Shown: positions 8,066 to 16,410 of the stretch, one piece after another | Layout: every line of letters starts with the position of its first letter | How positions within the stretch are numbered: the first letter of the stretch is position 1 | Assembly: GCF_008728965.1 (NCBI RefSeq) | Contig: NZ_VSMC01000004.1 | Coordinates: forward strand, 1 to 64,000 | Length of the DNA stretch: 64,000 nt | Source of the DNA: Heminiphilus faecis | GTDB lineage: Bacteria; Bacteroidota; Bacteroidia; Bacteroidales; Muribaculaceae | Direction: 5' to 3' | Notes under the pieces: generated by a model | What the model saw: only the letters and a program-made list of their open reading frames with translations | The model's database searches: none | Told to the model about the DNA's origin: nothing | Program-made: the position numbers and the translations under genes

Positions 8066-9139
8066 ATGTTTAAAATACTTGACTGGTATATAATTAAGAA
8101 GTTTCTCGGCACATATGTATTTGCGATTGTGCTGATACTTGCCATAACTGTGATGTTTGACATAAACGAGAAACTTGATTCTTTTCTTAAGGCCCCGCTT
8201 AAGGCTACTATATTTGATTATTTCTTTAATTTCCTTCCTTATTTTGCCAATCAGTTCAGTCCGCTGTTTACATTCATATCCTGTATATTTTTCACCTCGA
8301 AACTGGCTGATAATTCCGAGATTATAGCCATGCTGTCGTCAGGCATGAGTTTCCGGCGTCTTATGCGTCCTTATCTCGTATCGGCCGCGGTCATAGCCGC
8401 TTTCACATGGATTTTGAGCGCTTACATAATACCGCCGGCCAATGTGAAGCGTATCGATTATACAAATACTTATGTAAAAAACAAGCGTGTTGACTACGGC
8501 AGCAATATACAGATGATGGTCGCCCCGGGCGAGATTGCCTATATGAGCCGTTTTGACAACACTACAAAGACCGGTTACAGGTTTTCTCTTGACAAGTTTG
8601 ACGGCAAGAAGTTGGTGTCGCGTCTTACAGCTTCGACTGTAAAATGGGATTCTTTATATCATTGGCAGGTGCGTGACTATATGATACGCGACATTCAGGG
8701 CCTTGAAGAGAAGATAACCAAAGGTACACGCCTCGACACCATAATACCTTTTGAACCGAGAGACTTCCTTATTTCAAAAAACGATCAGGAGACAATGTCA
8801 TCGCCTGAACTTGACGAATACATATCACGTCAGAAATCGCGCGGAGTCGCCAATATAAAAGCGTTTGAGATAGAGAAGGAGCGTCGTTACGCTATGTGCG
8901 CGGCTGCTTTCATTCTTACCGTAATAGGTATGTCGCTGTCATCCAAAAAGGTAAAGGGCGGCATGGGTATAAATATCGGCATAGGCCTCGTGCTGAGTTT
9001 CAGCTATATTCTGTTTATGACCGTGACATCCACATTTGCCGTATCGGGGTATACGTCTCCGATGGTGGCAATGTGGATACCTAATTTCATATATGCCGTA
9101 ATCGCGGTGGTCCTTTACCGTCGCGCGTCGGCCGGATAA
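8066..9139 (+). CDS. LptF/LptG family permease
   Basis: 357 residues, YjgP/YjgQ family. Three N-terminal helices (from about residue 10 to 120), a periplasmic beta-jellyroll-like domain (about 130-250) and three C-terminal helices. LSSGMSFRRLMRPY is the coupling-helix region that contacts LptB. The protein would be part of the inner-membrane exporter moving LPS to the periplasmic bridge. Only one such gene is here, so its LptF or LptG identity is unresolved. It is probably co-transcribed with tgt. Confidence 0.9.
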   Translation: MFKILDWYIIKKFLGTYVFAIVLILAITVMFDINEKLDSFLKAPLKATIFDYFFNFLPYFANQFSPLFTFISCIFFTSKLADNSEIIAMLSSGMSFRRLMRPYLVSAAVIAAFTWILSAYIIPPANVKRIDYTNTYVKNKRVDYGSNIQMMVAPGEIAYMSRFDNTTKTGYRFSLDKFDGKKLVSRLTASTVKWDSLYHWQVRDYMIRDIQGLEEKITKGTRLDTIIPFEPRDFLISKNDQETMSSPELDEYISRQKSRGVANIKAFEIEKERRYAMCAAAFILTVIGMSLSSKKVKGGMGINIGIGLVLSFSYILFMTVTSTFAVSGYTSPMVAMWIPNFIYAVIAVVLYRRASAG

Positions 9140-9158
9140 CAGTTTGCGTATATTGTCA

Positions 9159-10034
9159 TTATATACGTTCAAGAACGGTTTTTACCAGATCTTTTACCGC
9201 GGTCTTGTAGTTGGGCGAAGCGGTGGTGTTGACTCTGTTGGCTATTATGGAGCATACGGTCATGGCACGGTGGCCCATGAGTAGAGCAAGGCCCTGAAGC
9301 GGGGCGCTCTCCATCTCGTAGTTGGTTACCGGACGTCCATGATAGCGAAATTGCTCTATGCGCGAGTTTAGTCCGGGGCTTGCAAGCGGCAGCCTGAGTT
9401 CACGACCTTGAGGGCCGTAGAAACCTACTGCGCTTATGGTACATCCTCTTACCATGTCATCGCGTCCTATCTGCTCGACAAGTTCGTGGCAGGATTTCAC
9501 TACATACGGTGAGGCCAGTTGCGGATTCCAGTCGACAAAGCTGCAGAACTCACGCTCAAAGTCGAGATCGGATACTTCATTGCGGCCGGCATAATAATTG
9601 AGCACACCGTCAAAACCGATTGAACGTTCTGCAATGACCGGGGTGCCGAGTATAAGCTCGGGTTGTAGTGCGCCTGAAGTGCCTATGCGCACCAGTGTCA
9701 GTGTGCGGTGCTGTTCTTTAACCTCGCGGGTATTGAAGTCTACATTGGCAAGTGCGTCAAGTTCGTTGAGCACAATGTCGATATTATCAGGGCCGATGCC
9801 GTGGCTTAGACACATGATGGGCTTACCTTTGTAAGTGCCGCCTATCGTGTGGAATTCGCGTGACGACACTTCAAATGTCTTGGTGTCGAAGAATGACGCC
9901 ACCATATCGACACGTCCGGGGTCGCCTACGAGTATTATGCGGTCGCAGAGTTGCTCGGGGAGTAGATGCAGATGAAATATCGAACCGTCAGGATTGATAA
10001 TCATCTCCGATGAGCCTATTACTTTTTTATCCAT
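9159..10034 (-). CDS. nucleoside phosphorylase (uridine phosphorylase-like)
   Basis: 291 residues of the PNP/UDP phosphorylase superfamily. Phosphate-binding segment LVGDPGRVDM near residue 36, the central VRIGTSGAL strand, and the substrate loop TNYEMESAPLQGLALLMGH where Glu-Met-Glu binds ribose. It cleaves nucleosides with phosphate in the cytoplasm; preference for uridine is inferred from family resemblance. It converges on the LptF/G gene with 19 bases between stop codons; a weak hairpin (9147-9167) covers that junction. Confidence 0.88.
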   Translation of the reverse strand: MDKKVIGSSEMIINPDGSIFHLHLLPEQLCDRIILVGDPGRVDMVASFFDTKTFEVSSREFHTIGGTYKGKPIMCLSHGIGPDNIDIVLNELDALANVDFNTREVKEQHRTLTLVRIGTSGALQPELILGTPVIAERSIGFDGVLNYYAGRNEVSDLDFEREFCSFVDWNPQLASPYVVKSCHELVEQIGRDDMVRGCTISAVGFYGPQGRELRLPLASPGLNSRIEQFRYHGRPVTNYEMESAPLQGLALLMGHRAMTVCSIIANRVNTTASPNYKTAVKDLVKTVLERI

Positions 10035-10096
10035 GATTTTCAGTCGTGTTTTGATATAATGTTATAAATATTAAACGTATTGTTATGTGGCTATGT

Positions 10097-11194
10097 TTAT
10101 GCCGGCCGGTACTTTCCTCCGGGATAGGGTAGTACAAGACCTTTGAACTCCATATCAACCAGCATAGGAGTAAGCCGGTAAACCGGAATGTCAAGATCCA
10201 CACACATGCGGTTGAGCGAGCCTTCGCCGTGATTGCGGAGGTACTCGGTGATTTTTGTTTCGTCGGGAGTCAGTTCGAGGGGCAGTTCTTGCTGATTGCC
10301 TTCGGCTTCTCGTGCAGTCCAGCCCATAAGCCTTATAAGGTCGTCGCCCGACGAGATAAGTGCGGCCATGTTATCGCTTATGAGTTTGTTGCACCCTTGA
10401 CTGAATTTATCGCTCGTGCGTCCCGGAAGAGCCATTACGTCGCGGTTATATCCTGATGCTATTCCGGCAGTGATAAGAGCTCCTCCTTTTTCAGCCGATT
10501 CCGCTACGACAAGACAGTCGCACAGGCCTGCCACTATACGGTTGCGCGCTACGAAGTTGCCTTTATGAAGCGGGTCCTGCGAGGTGTAGTCTGATATAAG
10601 CATACCCCCTTGACGTGCTATTTCCACTGCTGTCGACCTGTGTACGGCAGGATATATCGTATTCAGCCCGTGGGCAAGGACGGCTATGGTAGGCACACCG
10701 GCATGTATGGCCGCACGGTGGGCGGCTATGTCTATGCCATAGGCAAGACCGCTCACGATGACTATGTTATCGAGCTTTTCTGCAAGGGTGTCGACAAGAT
10801 TCATTACAAAATCCAAGCCATAGGGTGTTGCATGGCGTGTGCCTACAATACTTATTATTTTTGATGCGTTGAGGTTGCAGTCGCCAAGCGTGTAAAGCAT
10901 AACCGGAGCGTCGTCGCAGTCGGCAAGCCTTGCCGGAAAATCTTTGTCGGTTATATATACCGGTTTTATGGAGTTTTGTCTTATGAAATCAAGTTCTCTG
11001 CCGGCTTTTTCCAATATGTCCTTTCGGTACTGAGTGTCAAACAGTTTGTTGCGGCACCCTGCCATAGCTGACAGTTGTTGCTCGTCGGCCGAGAAAAAGT
11101 GTTCCTCGTCACCGATACGCGCCAACAGAGCTTCGGCAAGGCGCGGTGTCATGCCGCGCAATGAAGAAAATGCTATTTTGTGAAGGAGAGACAT
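10097..11194 (-). CDS. dprA: DNA-processing protein DprA
   Basis: 365 residues. Loads RecA on incoming single-stranded DNA during transformation or related recombination. The Rossmann core has SIVGTRHATPYG, SGLAYGIDIAAHRAA, RNRIVAGL and AEKGGALITA; an N-terminal SAM-like region and a C-terminal winged-helix (EITYLRNHGEGS-type region to KYRPA) frame it. The ATG at 11194 is preferred over a GTG one codon earlier. It starts 12 bases after the thioesterase stop, so the two are one operon. Confidence 0.95.
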   Translation of the reverse strand: MSLLHKIAFSSLRGMTPRLAEALLARIGDEEHFFSADEQQLSAMAGCRNKLFDTQYRKDILEKAGRELDFIRQNSIKPVYITDKDFPARLADCDDAPVMLYTLGDCNLNASKIISIVGTRHATPYGLDFVMNLVDTLAEKLDNIVIVSGLAYGIDIAAHRAAIHAGVPTIAVLAHGLNTIYPAVHRSTAVEIARQGGMLISDYTSQDPLHKGNFVARNRIVAGLCDCLVVAESAEKGGALITAGIASGYNRDVMALPGRTSDKFSQGCNKLISDNMAALISSGDDLIRLMGWTAREAEGNQQELPLELTPDETKITEYLRNHGEGSLNRMCVDLDIPVYRLTPMLVDMEFKGLVLPYPGGKYRPA

Positions 11195-11206
11195 CACTGC
11201 GAGAAT

Positions 11207-11611
11207 TTAAGTAAGGTATTTGCTGAATGCCGATGCCAGTTCGTCACCTCGTGTAAGGTGCCCGTTGACGGTAGTCACACATGATACTATGGCTTCGACC
11301 ACCAATCTGCCGTCAGAGTTGTATATGTCCTGATTGAATATGAAGCGTGCTCCTTTGCGCGATATATTCAGGCAACTGGTGAACTGTTCGCCCAGACCAA
11401 GAGGAGTCTTATATGTGATTTCGACTTTGTTAAGGACAGGATCAATGCCGCTTTCGTGCATTTTGCGAAACGAAGTGCCGGCCATGTCACAGAATTCATG
11501 GCGCGTATGTTCAAGATAATGAAGATACACGGCATTGTTGACGATGCCTTCGGAGTCCACTTCATAATCGCGTACCTTCATAGGAAGTTCAAAAATATAT
11601 TTTTTCTTCAT
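11207..11611 (-). CDS. acyl-CoA thioesterase, 4HBT hotdog fold (YbgC-like)
   Basis: 134 residues with a single hotdog domain. The helix start VNNAVYLHYLEHTRHEF carries the YbgC-type catalytic pattern (Asp normally in DxNxHVNNxxY; here DSEGIVNNAVY). Hydrolyses acyl-CoA or acyl-ACP thioesters; the physiological substrate is unknown. First gene of an operon with dprA. A full promoter sits directly in front, and the ATG falls four bases after the -7 box, so the mRNA should have no leader. Confidence 0.88.
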   Translation of the reverse strand: MKKKYIFELPMKVRDYEVDSEGIVNNAVYLHYLEHTRHEFCDMAGTSFRKMHESGIDPVLNKVEITYKTPLGLGEQFTSCLNISRKGARFIFNQDIYNSDGRLVVEAIVSCVTTVNGHLTRGDELASAFSKYLT

Positions 11612-11615
11612 ATCC

Positions 11616-11646
11616 CAAAAGTACTAAATAAAATCGTATTTTCAAA
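11616..11646 (-). promoter_or_regulatory. full -33/-7 promoter of the thioesterase-dprA operon
   Basis: On the minus strand TTTG (11646-11643), 19 bases, then TACTTTTG (11623-11616). This fits the Bacteroidota consensus in both boxes and spacing. The ATG at 11611 lies at the predicted transcription start. Confidence 0.7.
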
Positions 11647-11728
11647 TTATTGTGAAATGTGTAAGTAATAAAATACAGGCTAAGAAAGTGTATATAATGA
11701 TAAAATATGATACTATTTATGCTATGTC

Positions 11729-11759
11729 TTGCTATTCTTATATGTATATGTTATATTTG
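11729..11759 (+). promoter_or_regulatory. -33/-7 promoter of the alpha-galactosidase gene
   Basis: TTG at 11729-11731, 20 bases, TATATTTG at 11752-11759. Good match in both boxes and spacing. The leader to the ATG at 11795 would be about 30 nt. Confidence 0.65.
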
Positions 11760-11794
11760 TAGTCGACAAATAAACCATGATATTTTTAATTAAC

Positions 11795-14005
11795 ATGAAA
11801 TTAACCTATAAACATCTGGCGCTGTTATTTACAGCATGCATGGTACCTGTCGGTACTTTTGCTGAAATCGTTCACATTTCCACTCCGAAAACGTCGCTTG
11901 TAGTTGATGCCGAAAAAGGTAAAGATGCCAAATTTCTTTATTATGGAAATAAACTTTCCGCATCGGAAGTCGATGATTTGCGGAGTGCGGGAGTTCCCAA
12001 TCTGAGGATTTATCCGTCTTACGGCATGTCTACCGTTTCCGAGACTGCAGTAGGAGCGGTTCATGCCGACGGCAACATGACACTTGATCTGGTGGTCGAC
12101 AATGTGTCACGACGCAAGGACGGTAATCGCGATGTGACAACTGTAGCATTGAAAGACAAGCATTATCCGTTTTTTGTAAATGTCAACTACGGTACTTATC
12201 CCGATGAGGATGTCATTGAGACTTGGACAGAGATAAGTCATCAGGAGAAGGGTAAAGTAGCGCTTACTCAGTTTGCATCAGGTTATCTGCCTGTCCGTTA
12301 TGGCGATGTATGGCTGTCGCAGCTTTACGGCTCATGGGCCAATGAAGGCCGTGTCGACGAGGCCCCGCTCAACCATGGTATGAAAGTCATAAAGAATAAG
12401 GACGGAGCACGTAATTCTCATACATCACATGGAGAAGTGATGTTGTCACTCGATGGAAAAGCCCGTGAGAATGAAGGCCGTGTCATCGGTGCCGCATTAT
12501 GCTACAGCGGTAACTACAAACTGCGTTTTGACACAGACGACTCCAACTATCATCACTTTTTTGCCGGTATAAACGAGGAAAATTCGGAATATAATCTTCC
12601 CAAAAATGAAGTATTTGCTACGCCTCCGCTGGCTCTTACATATTCGGAGGAAGGCCTTAGCGGAGTGAGCCGTAATTTCCATAAATGGGGCCGTAATCAT
12701 AAACTGGCACATGGTGATAAACAGCGTAAAATACTGCTCAACAGCTGGGAAGGTGTTTATTTTGATATAAATGAGGAGGGTATGGCCCAGATGATGGATG
12801 ATATTGCCTCTATGGGTGGTGAACTTTTCGTAATGGATGACGGATGGTTTGGAGTAAAGTATCCACGTAACAATGACTCGACATCACTTGGCGACTGGAC
12901 TGTCGATACCCGCAAGTTGCCTTCCGGTATTCAGGGACTTATTGACACGGCTAAGAAAAAAGGCATTAAATTCGGTATATGGATTGAGCCCGAAATGACC
13001 AATACTCTTAGTGAACTTTACGAGAAGCATCCCGAATATATAATAAAACCTGCCAATCGTGAGCCTAATCTTGGACGTGGAGGCACACAACTTGTTCTTG
13101 ACTTGGGCAATCCTAAAGTTCAGGACCTTGTATTTCATGTTGTGGACACTCTTATGACCAAATATCCCGAACTCGATTATATAAAATGGGATGCAAACGC
13201 ACCCATCATGAATCACGGGTCGCAGTACCTTACTTCTGACAACCAAAGTCATCTGTATATAGAATATCACCGCGGTTTTGAAAAGGTTCTTGACCGTATA
13301 CGTGCCAAGTATCCCGATGTTACCATTCAGGCCTGCGCAAGCGGCGGCGGACGTGCCAACTACGGTGTGCTTCCTTGGTTTGATGAGTTCTGGGTGAGCG
13401 ATAATACCGATGCTCTCCAGCGTGTGTATATGCAGTGGGGCACAAGTTATTTCTTCCCGGCCATAGCTATGGCGTCGCATATAAGTGCCGCTCCTAACCA
13501 TCAGACATTCCGTACCATACCACTCAAATACCGTATAGACGTGGCTATGAGCGGACGTCTCGGTATGGAAATACAGCCTAAAAACATGACAGCAGAGGAG
13601 ATTGACATGTGTCGCAAGGCTATCGCCGAGTATAAGGATATACGCCCTGTGGTTCAGTTCGGTGACATATATCGCCTGTTGTCGCCTTACGATAAAAAAG
13701 GTGCTGCATCACTGATGTATGTAACTCCTGAAAAGGACAAAGCTGTATATTACTGGTGGAAGACCGAAACGTTTGCCAACCAGCAGTTGCCGCGAGTGAC
13801 TATGGCCGGTCTTGATCCCGACAAAAACTACAAAGTGCATGAGCTCAACCGCATAGATAATAAACCGCTCTCTTATGAAGGAAAGTCTTTCAGTGGAAAA
13901 TTCCTTATGTCCAACGGTCTTGAAATGCCTCTTGGCCATAAAGTCGATTATAATAAACGCAATGACTATGCAAGTCGTGTATTGCTGCTTGAAGAGGTAA
14001 AATAA
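11795..14005 (+). CDS. secreted alpha-galactosidase, GH36
   Basis: 736 residues from ATG 11795 (an in-frame ATG at 11777 would add six residues before the signal peptide). A signal peptide MKLTYKHLALLFTACMVPVG...FAE precedes an N-terminal beta-supersandwich and the catalytic barrel. Motifs: MDDGWFG, GIWIEPEM, the nucleophile Asp in YIKWDANAP, CASGGGR, and the acid/base Asp in WVSDNTDALQR. It removes terminal alpha-galactose from raffinose-type or galactomannan oligosaccharides, probably in the periplasm. It has its own promoter and a strong terminator. No SusC/SusD pair is adjacent. Confidence 0.95.
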   Translation: MKLTYKHLALLFTACMVPVGTFAEIVHISTPKTSLVVDAEKGKDAKFLYYGNKLSASEVDDLRSAGVPNLRIYPSYGMSTVSETAVGAVHADGNMTLDLVVDNVSRRKDGNRDVTTVALKDKHYPFFVNVNYGTYPDEDVIETWTEISHQEKGKVALTQFASGYLPVRYGDVWLSQLYGSWANEGRVDEAPLNHGMKVIKNKDGARNSHTSHGEVMLSLDGKARENEGRVIGAALCYSGNYKLRFDTDDSNYHHFFAGINEENSEYNLPKNEVFATPPLALTYSEEGLSGVSRNFHKWGRNHKLAHGDKQRKILLNSWEGVYFDINEEGMAQMMDDIASMGGELFVMDDGWFGVKYPRNNDSTSLGDWTVDTRKLPSGIQGLIDTAKKKGIKFGIWIEPEMTNTLSELYEKHPEYIIKPANREPNLGRGGTQLVLDLGNPKVQDLVFHVVDTLMTKYPELDYIKWDANAPIMNHGSQYLTSDNQSHLYIEYHRGFEKVLDRIRAKYPDVTIQACASGGGRANYGVLPWFDEFWVSDNTDALQRVYMQWGTSYFFPAIAMASHISAAPNHQTFRTIPLKYRIDVAMSGRLGMEIQPKNMTAEEIDMCRKAIAEYKDIRPVVQFGDIYRLLSPYDKKGAASLMYVTPEKDKAVYYWWKTETFANQQLPRVTMAGLDPDKNYKVHELNRIDNKPLSYEGKSFSGKFLMSNGLEMPLGHKVDYNKRNDYASRVLLLEEVK

Positions 14006-14033
14006 ATAGACGATTATATTTATCGTTATAGGG

Positions 14034-14068
14034 GGCGTGGTCTGTATAACAGACTGCGCCTCTTTATT
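14034..14068 (+). terminator. rho-independent terminator after the GH36 gene
   Basis: A 12-bp stem (14034-14045 with 14049-14060, including two G:U pairs) with a three-base loop, followed by TCTTTATT. It starts 29 bases past the stop codon. Confidence 0.8.
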
Positions 14069-14087
14069 ATGAATGAAATATATTTAG

Positions 14088-14095
14088 TATCTTTG
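14088..14095 (+). promoter_or_regulatory. upstream TATCTTTG box
   Basis: TATCTTTG fits the -7 consensus and lies 75 bases upstream of an identical box. Transcription from here would carry the 12-bp palindrome at 14122-14148 into the leader of the nucleotidase gene. Confidence 0.4.
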
Positions 14096-14121
14096 ACATC
14101 CGTCTTAGATACTTCCGCTCG

Positions 14122-14148
14122 GCAAAAGCAAATTTTATTTGCTTTTGC
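14122..14148. repeat. perfect 12-bp inverted repeat in promoter region
   Basis: GCAAAAGCAAAT and its exact reverse complement are separated by TTT. It overlaps the -33 region of the promoter at 14138-14170. It could be an operator, or an RNA hairpin if transcribed from the box at 14088. Confidence 0.75.
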
Positions 14149-14170
14149 ACTTGACTTATTCGTATCTTTG
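14138..14170 (+). promoter_or_regulatory. -33/-7 promoter of the nucleotidase gene
   Basis: TTTG at 14138-14141, 21 bases, TATCTTTG at 14163-14170. The right arm of the palindrome covers the -33 box. Leader to the ATG at 14202 is about 27 nt. Confidence 0.65.
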
Positions 14171-14201
14171 CACAAGTTAGTAGTATACAGATACGGATAA
14201 T

Positions 14202-15941
14202 GTGATGAAAAGATATTTTATAGCTGTTTTTGTGGCCTTTTTATCGGGTGTGATGTCTATTGATGCACGCAGGGTTGAGATGAATCTATTGCAGACCAGC
14301 GATGTGCATGGCAACTATTTCCCTTACGATTTTATAACAGGAAAGAATGCCGATGGCAGTTTGGCAAGGGTAAGTTCTGCTGTGAAGGAGGCGCGTAAAA
14401 AATATGGCGCTAATGTGATATTGCTTGATAACGGTGATATTTTGCAGGGACAACCGACCGTGTATTATTACAATTATGTGGATACGCTTGCGGCTCATGT
14501 GACTTCGGCTGTAATGAATTATATGCGTTATGATGCCGGTAATGTCGGCAACCATGACGTGGAGACAGGGCGTGCTGTACTTGACCGTTGGAGCCGAAAC
14601 TGCGATATGCCTATACTGGGAGCCAATATAATAGATAAGTCGACGGGAGAACCGTACTTTAAACCATATGAAGTCATAGAGCATGACGGAGTTAAAGTAG
14701 CTGTATTGGGCATGCTTACTCCTGCTATCCCCGCATGGTTGCCTGAAACTTTATGGAACGGATTGCGCTTTGACGACATTGAGACTACGGCAAGAAAATG
14801 GATGCCGATTATCAAGGAGAAGGAAGCGCCTGATGTTATAGTAGGACTTTTTCATGCCGGACAAGCTGGTAATATGTTGGCCGGATATAAAGAAAATCCT
14901 TCGCTTGAAGTGGCGAGGAATGTCCCGGGATTCGATATAATACTCATGGGCCATGATCATAGACGCGAGTGCAAAAGAGTTATAAATGTAGACGGTGACA
15001 CGGTGCTTGTCATGAATCCTGCAAATAACGGTGTGGTTCTTACCGATATAACAATGGCCTTTGAAGTGGATGACAACGGCAAGGTGACTCATAAATATAT
15101 CGACGGCGAGTTACGTCCGATGGCGGATTTTGATATCGATGCGGCGTTTATGGTGGAGTTTTCACCTTATATCGCCGAAGTAAACAATTATGTCAATGAG
15201 TCGGTAGGTCGTTTGACTGACTCCATCTCGACACGTGACGCTTATTTTGGCCCGTCGGCATTCGTTGACCTGATACACAGACTGCAACTTGATATAACCG
15301 GAGCCGACATATCCTTTGCCGCTCCGATATCATATGACGCCAATATCTCGGCAGGCGAAATATTCGTTGGCGAGATGTTTAATCTTTACAAGTATGAAAA
15401 CATGCTTTATGTCATGGAACTTACAGGTAAAGAGATAAAAGATTATCTTGAATTTTCTTACGGACTATGGGCCAATACCATGAAGTCAAAAAACGATCAT
15501 CTTCTGTTGTTTAAAGAGAAACCTACCGATGGTGACGAGAGTCGGGCCATGCTTGCCAATCCCAGTTACAATTTTGACTCGGCGGCAGGTATAATATACG
15601 AGGTGGATGTCAGAAAACGTCCCGGGCGTCGCATTAAGATTCTCGGTATGGCGGATGGAAGCGATTTTGATTGCTCCAAAACATATAAGGTAGCTTTGAA
15701 TTCTTATCGTGGAAACGGTGGAGGTGAATTACTCACACGTGGAGCCGGCATACCTCACGATAAGCTTTCATCACGTATCGTATATTCTACCGACCGCGAT
15801 TTAAGATATTATCTCGCTGACTATATACATAAAAAGGGGGTGATAACGCCCGAAAAACTTAATCATTGGAAGTTTGTTCCAGAAAAATATATTATTCCTG
15901 CGGTAAAACGTGATTATAAGATACTTTTCCCTGAAAAATAG
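14202..15941 (+). CDS. secreted UshA-like metallophosphatase / 5'-nucleotidase
   Basis: 579 residues with an N-terminal signal peptide (about residues 1-22, ending near SIDA). The metallophosphoesterase domain carries all metal motifs: TSDVHGN, LLDNGDILQG, GNVGNHDVETG, LFHAG and GHDHR. The C-terminal 5'-nucleotidase substrate domain starts near residue 330, with FVDLIHRLQLDITGADISF and a late NSYRGNGGGELL motif. It probably dephosphorylates nucleotides or 2',3'-cyclic nucleotides in the periplasm. It has a separate promoter with a palindrome. A second ATG one codon downstream (MM start) is equally possible. Confidence 0.92.
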   Translation: MMKRYFIAVFVAFLSGVMSIDARRVEMNLLQTSDVHGNYFPYDFITGKNADGSLARVSSAVKEARKKYGANVILLDNGDILQGQPTVYYYNYVDTLAAHVTSAVMNYMRYDAGNVGNHDVETGRAVLDRWSRNCDMPILGANIIDKSTGEPYFKPYEVIEHDGVKVAVLGMLTPAIPAWLPETLWNGLRFDDIETTARKWMPIIKEKEAPDVIVGLFHAGQAGNMLAGYKENPSLEVARNVPGFDIILMGHDHRRECKRVINVDGDTVLVMNPANNGVVLTDITMAFEVDDNGKVTHKYIDGELRPMADFDIDAAFMVEFSPYIAEVNNYVNESVGRLTDSISTRDAYFGPSAFVDLIHRLQLDITGADISFAAPISYDANISAGEIFVGEMFNLYKYENMLYVMELTGKEIKDYLEFSYGLWANTMKSKNDHLLLFKEKPTDGDESRAMLANPSYNFDSAAGIIYEVDVRKRPGRRIKILGMADGSDFDCSKTYKVALNSYRGNGGGELLTRGAGIPHDKLSSRIVYSTDRDLRYYLADYIHKKGVITPEKLNHWKFVPEKYIIPAVKRDYKILFPEK

Positions 15942-15950
15942 ATTGATCCC

Positions 15951-15981
15951 TTGTGATTCACAGATAAAAAGGCTAAATTTG
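15951..15981 (+). promoter_or_regulatory. -33/-7 promoter of the small secreted protein
   Basis: TTG at 15951-15953, 20 bases, TAAATTTG at 15974-15981, then a leader of about 30 nt to the ATG at 16017. It starts 10 bases after the nucleotidase stop. Confidence 0.65.
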
Positions 15982-16016
15982 TAATTGGCATTATTAATGT
16001 TCGGAAAAGAACGGGA

Positions 16017-16325
16017 ATGAAACGATTTGTTTTTATTATCGCATTGATTGCAACCTCGGCTGTATATGTACCTGAGGTTGCTTACTCGCAAATAAGCGAC
16101 GGCGAATCAATCATTTCCGTTAACCGTACTCCGGTGTTGAAAGCCGTGCCAAACGGTATAGAAATAACAGTACATGACGGAGTGGCCCGGCGTTTTTGTG
16201 TCTATTCGATAACAGGTCAGGTTATCAAGTCGGTTGATGTGGCCGATAACGTTACGGTTGAGTTGCCGCAAGGCTACTATATCGTAAAGTGCAGCGAATG
16301 GACTAAGAAGATTGTCGTGCGCTGA
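16017..16325 (+). CDS. small secreted protein resembling a stand-alone T9SS type A sorting domain
   Basis: 102 residues. A signal peptide (about 1-24, cleavage near AYS) is followed directly by about 75 residues that look like the C-terminal sorting tail of type IX secretion cargo: a short strand region, FCVYSITGQVIKSVDV, then LPQGYYIVKCSEWTKKIVVR. In normal cargo this tail follows a large passenger, but no passenger is present here. It has its own promoter. It may be a truncated cargo gene, a decoy or adaptor, or a small surface protein of another kind; function is not known. Confidence 0.75.
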   Translation: MKRFVFIIALIATSAVYVPEVAYSQISDGESIISVNRTPVLKAVPNGIEITVHDGVARRFCVYSITGQVIKSVDVADNVTVELPQGYYIVKCSEWTKKIVVR

Positions 16326-16410
16326 CATTGTTCCGGGTATTATGTATGCCGGATTAATACAAGAATACTTTTTTTAATTGTCTTATAGCATATTTATTAA
16401 TTTACAGAAA

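Noticed and set aside
9147-9167. CGTATAT...ATATACG hairpin between convergent genes
   Set aside because: AT-rich seven-base stem overlapping a stop codon, no T run; too weak to call a terminator.
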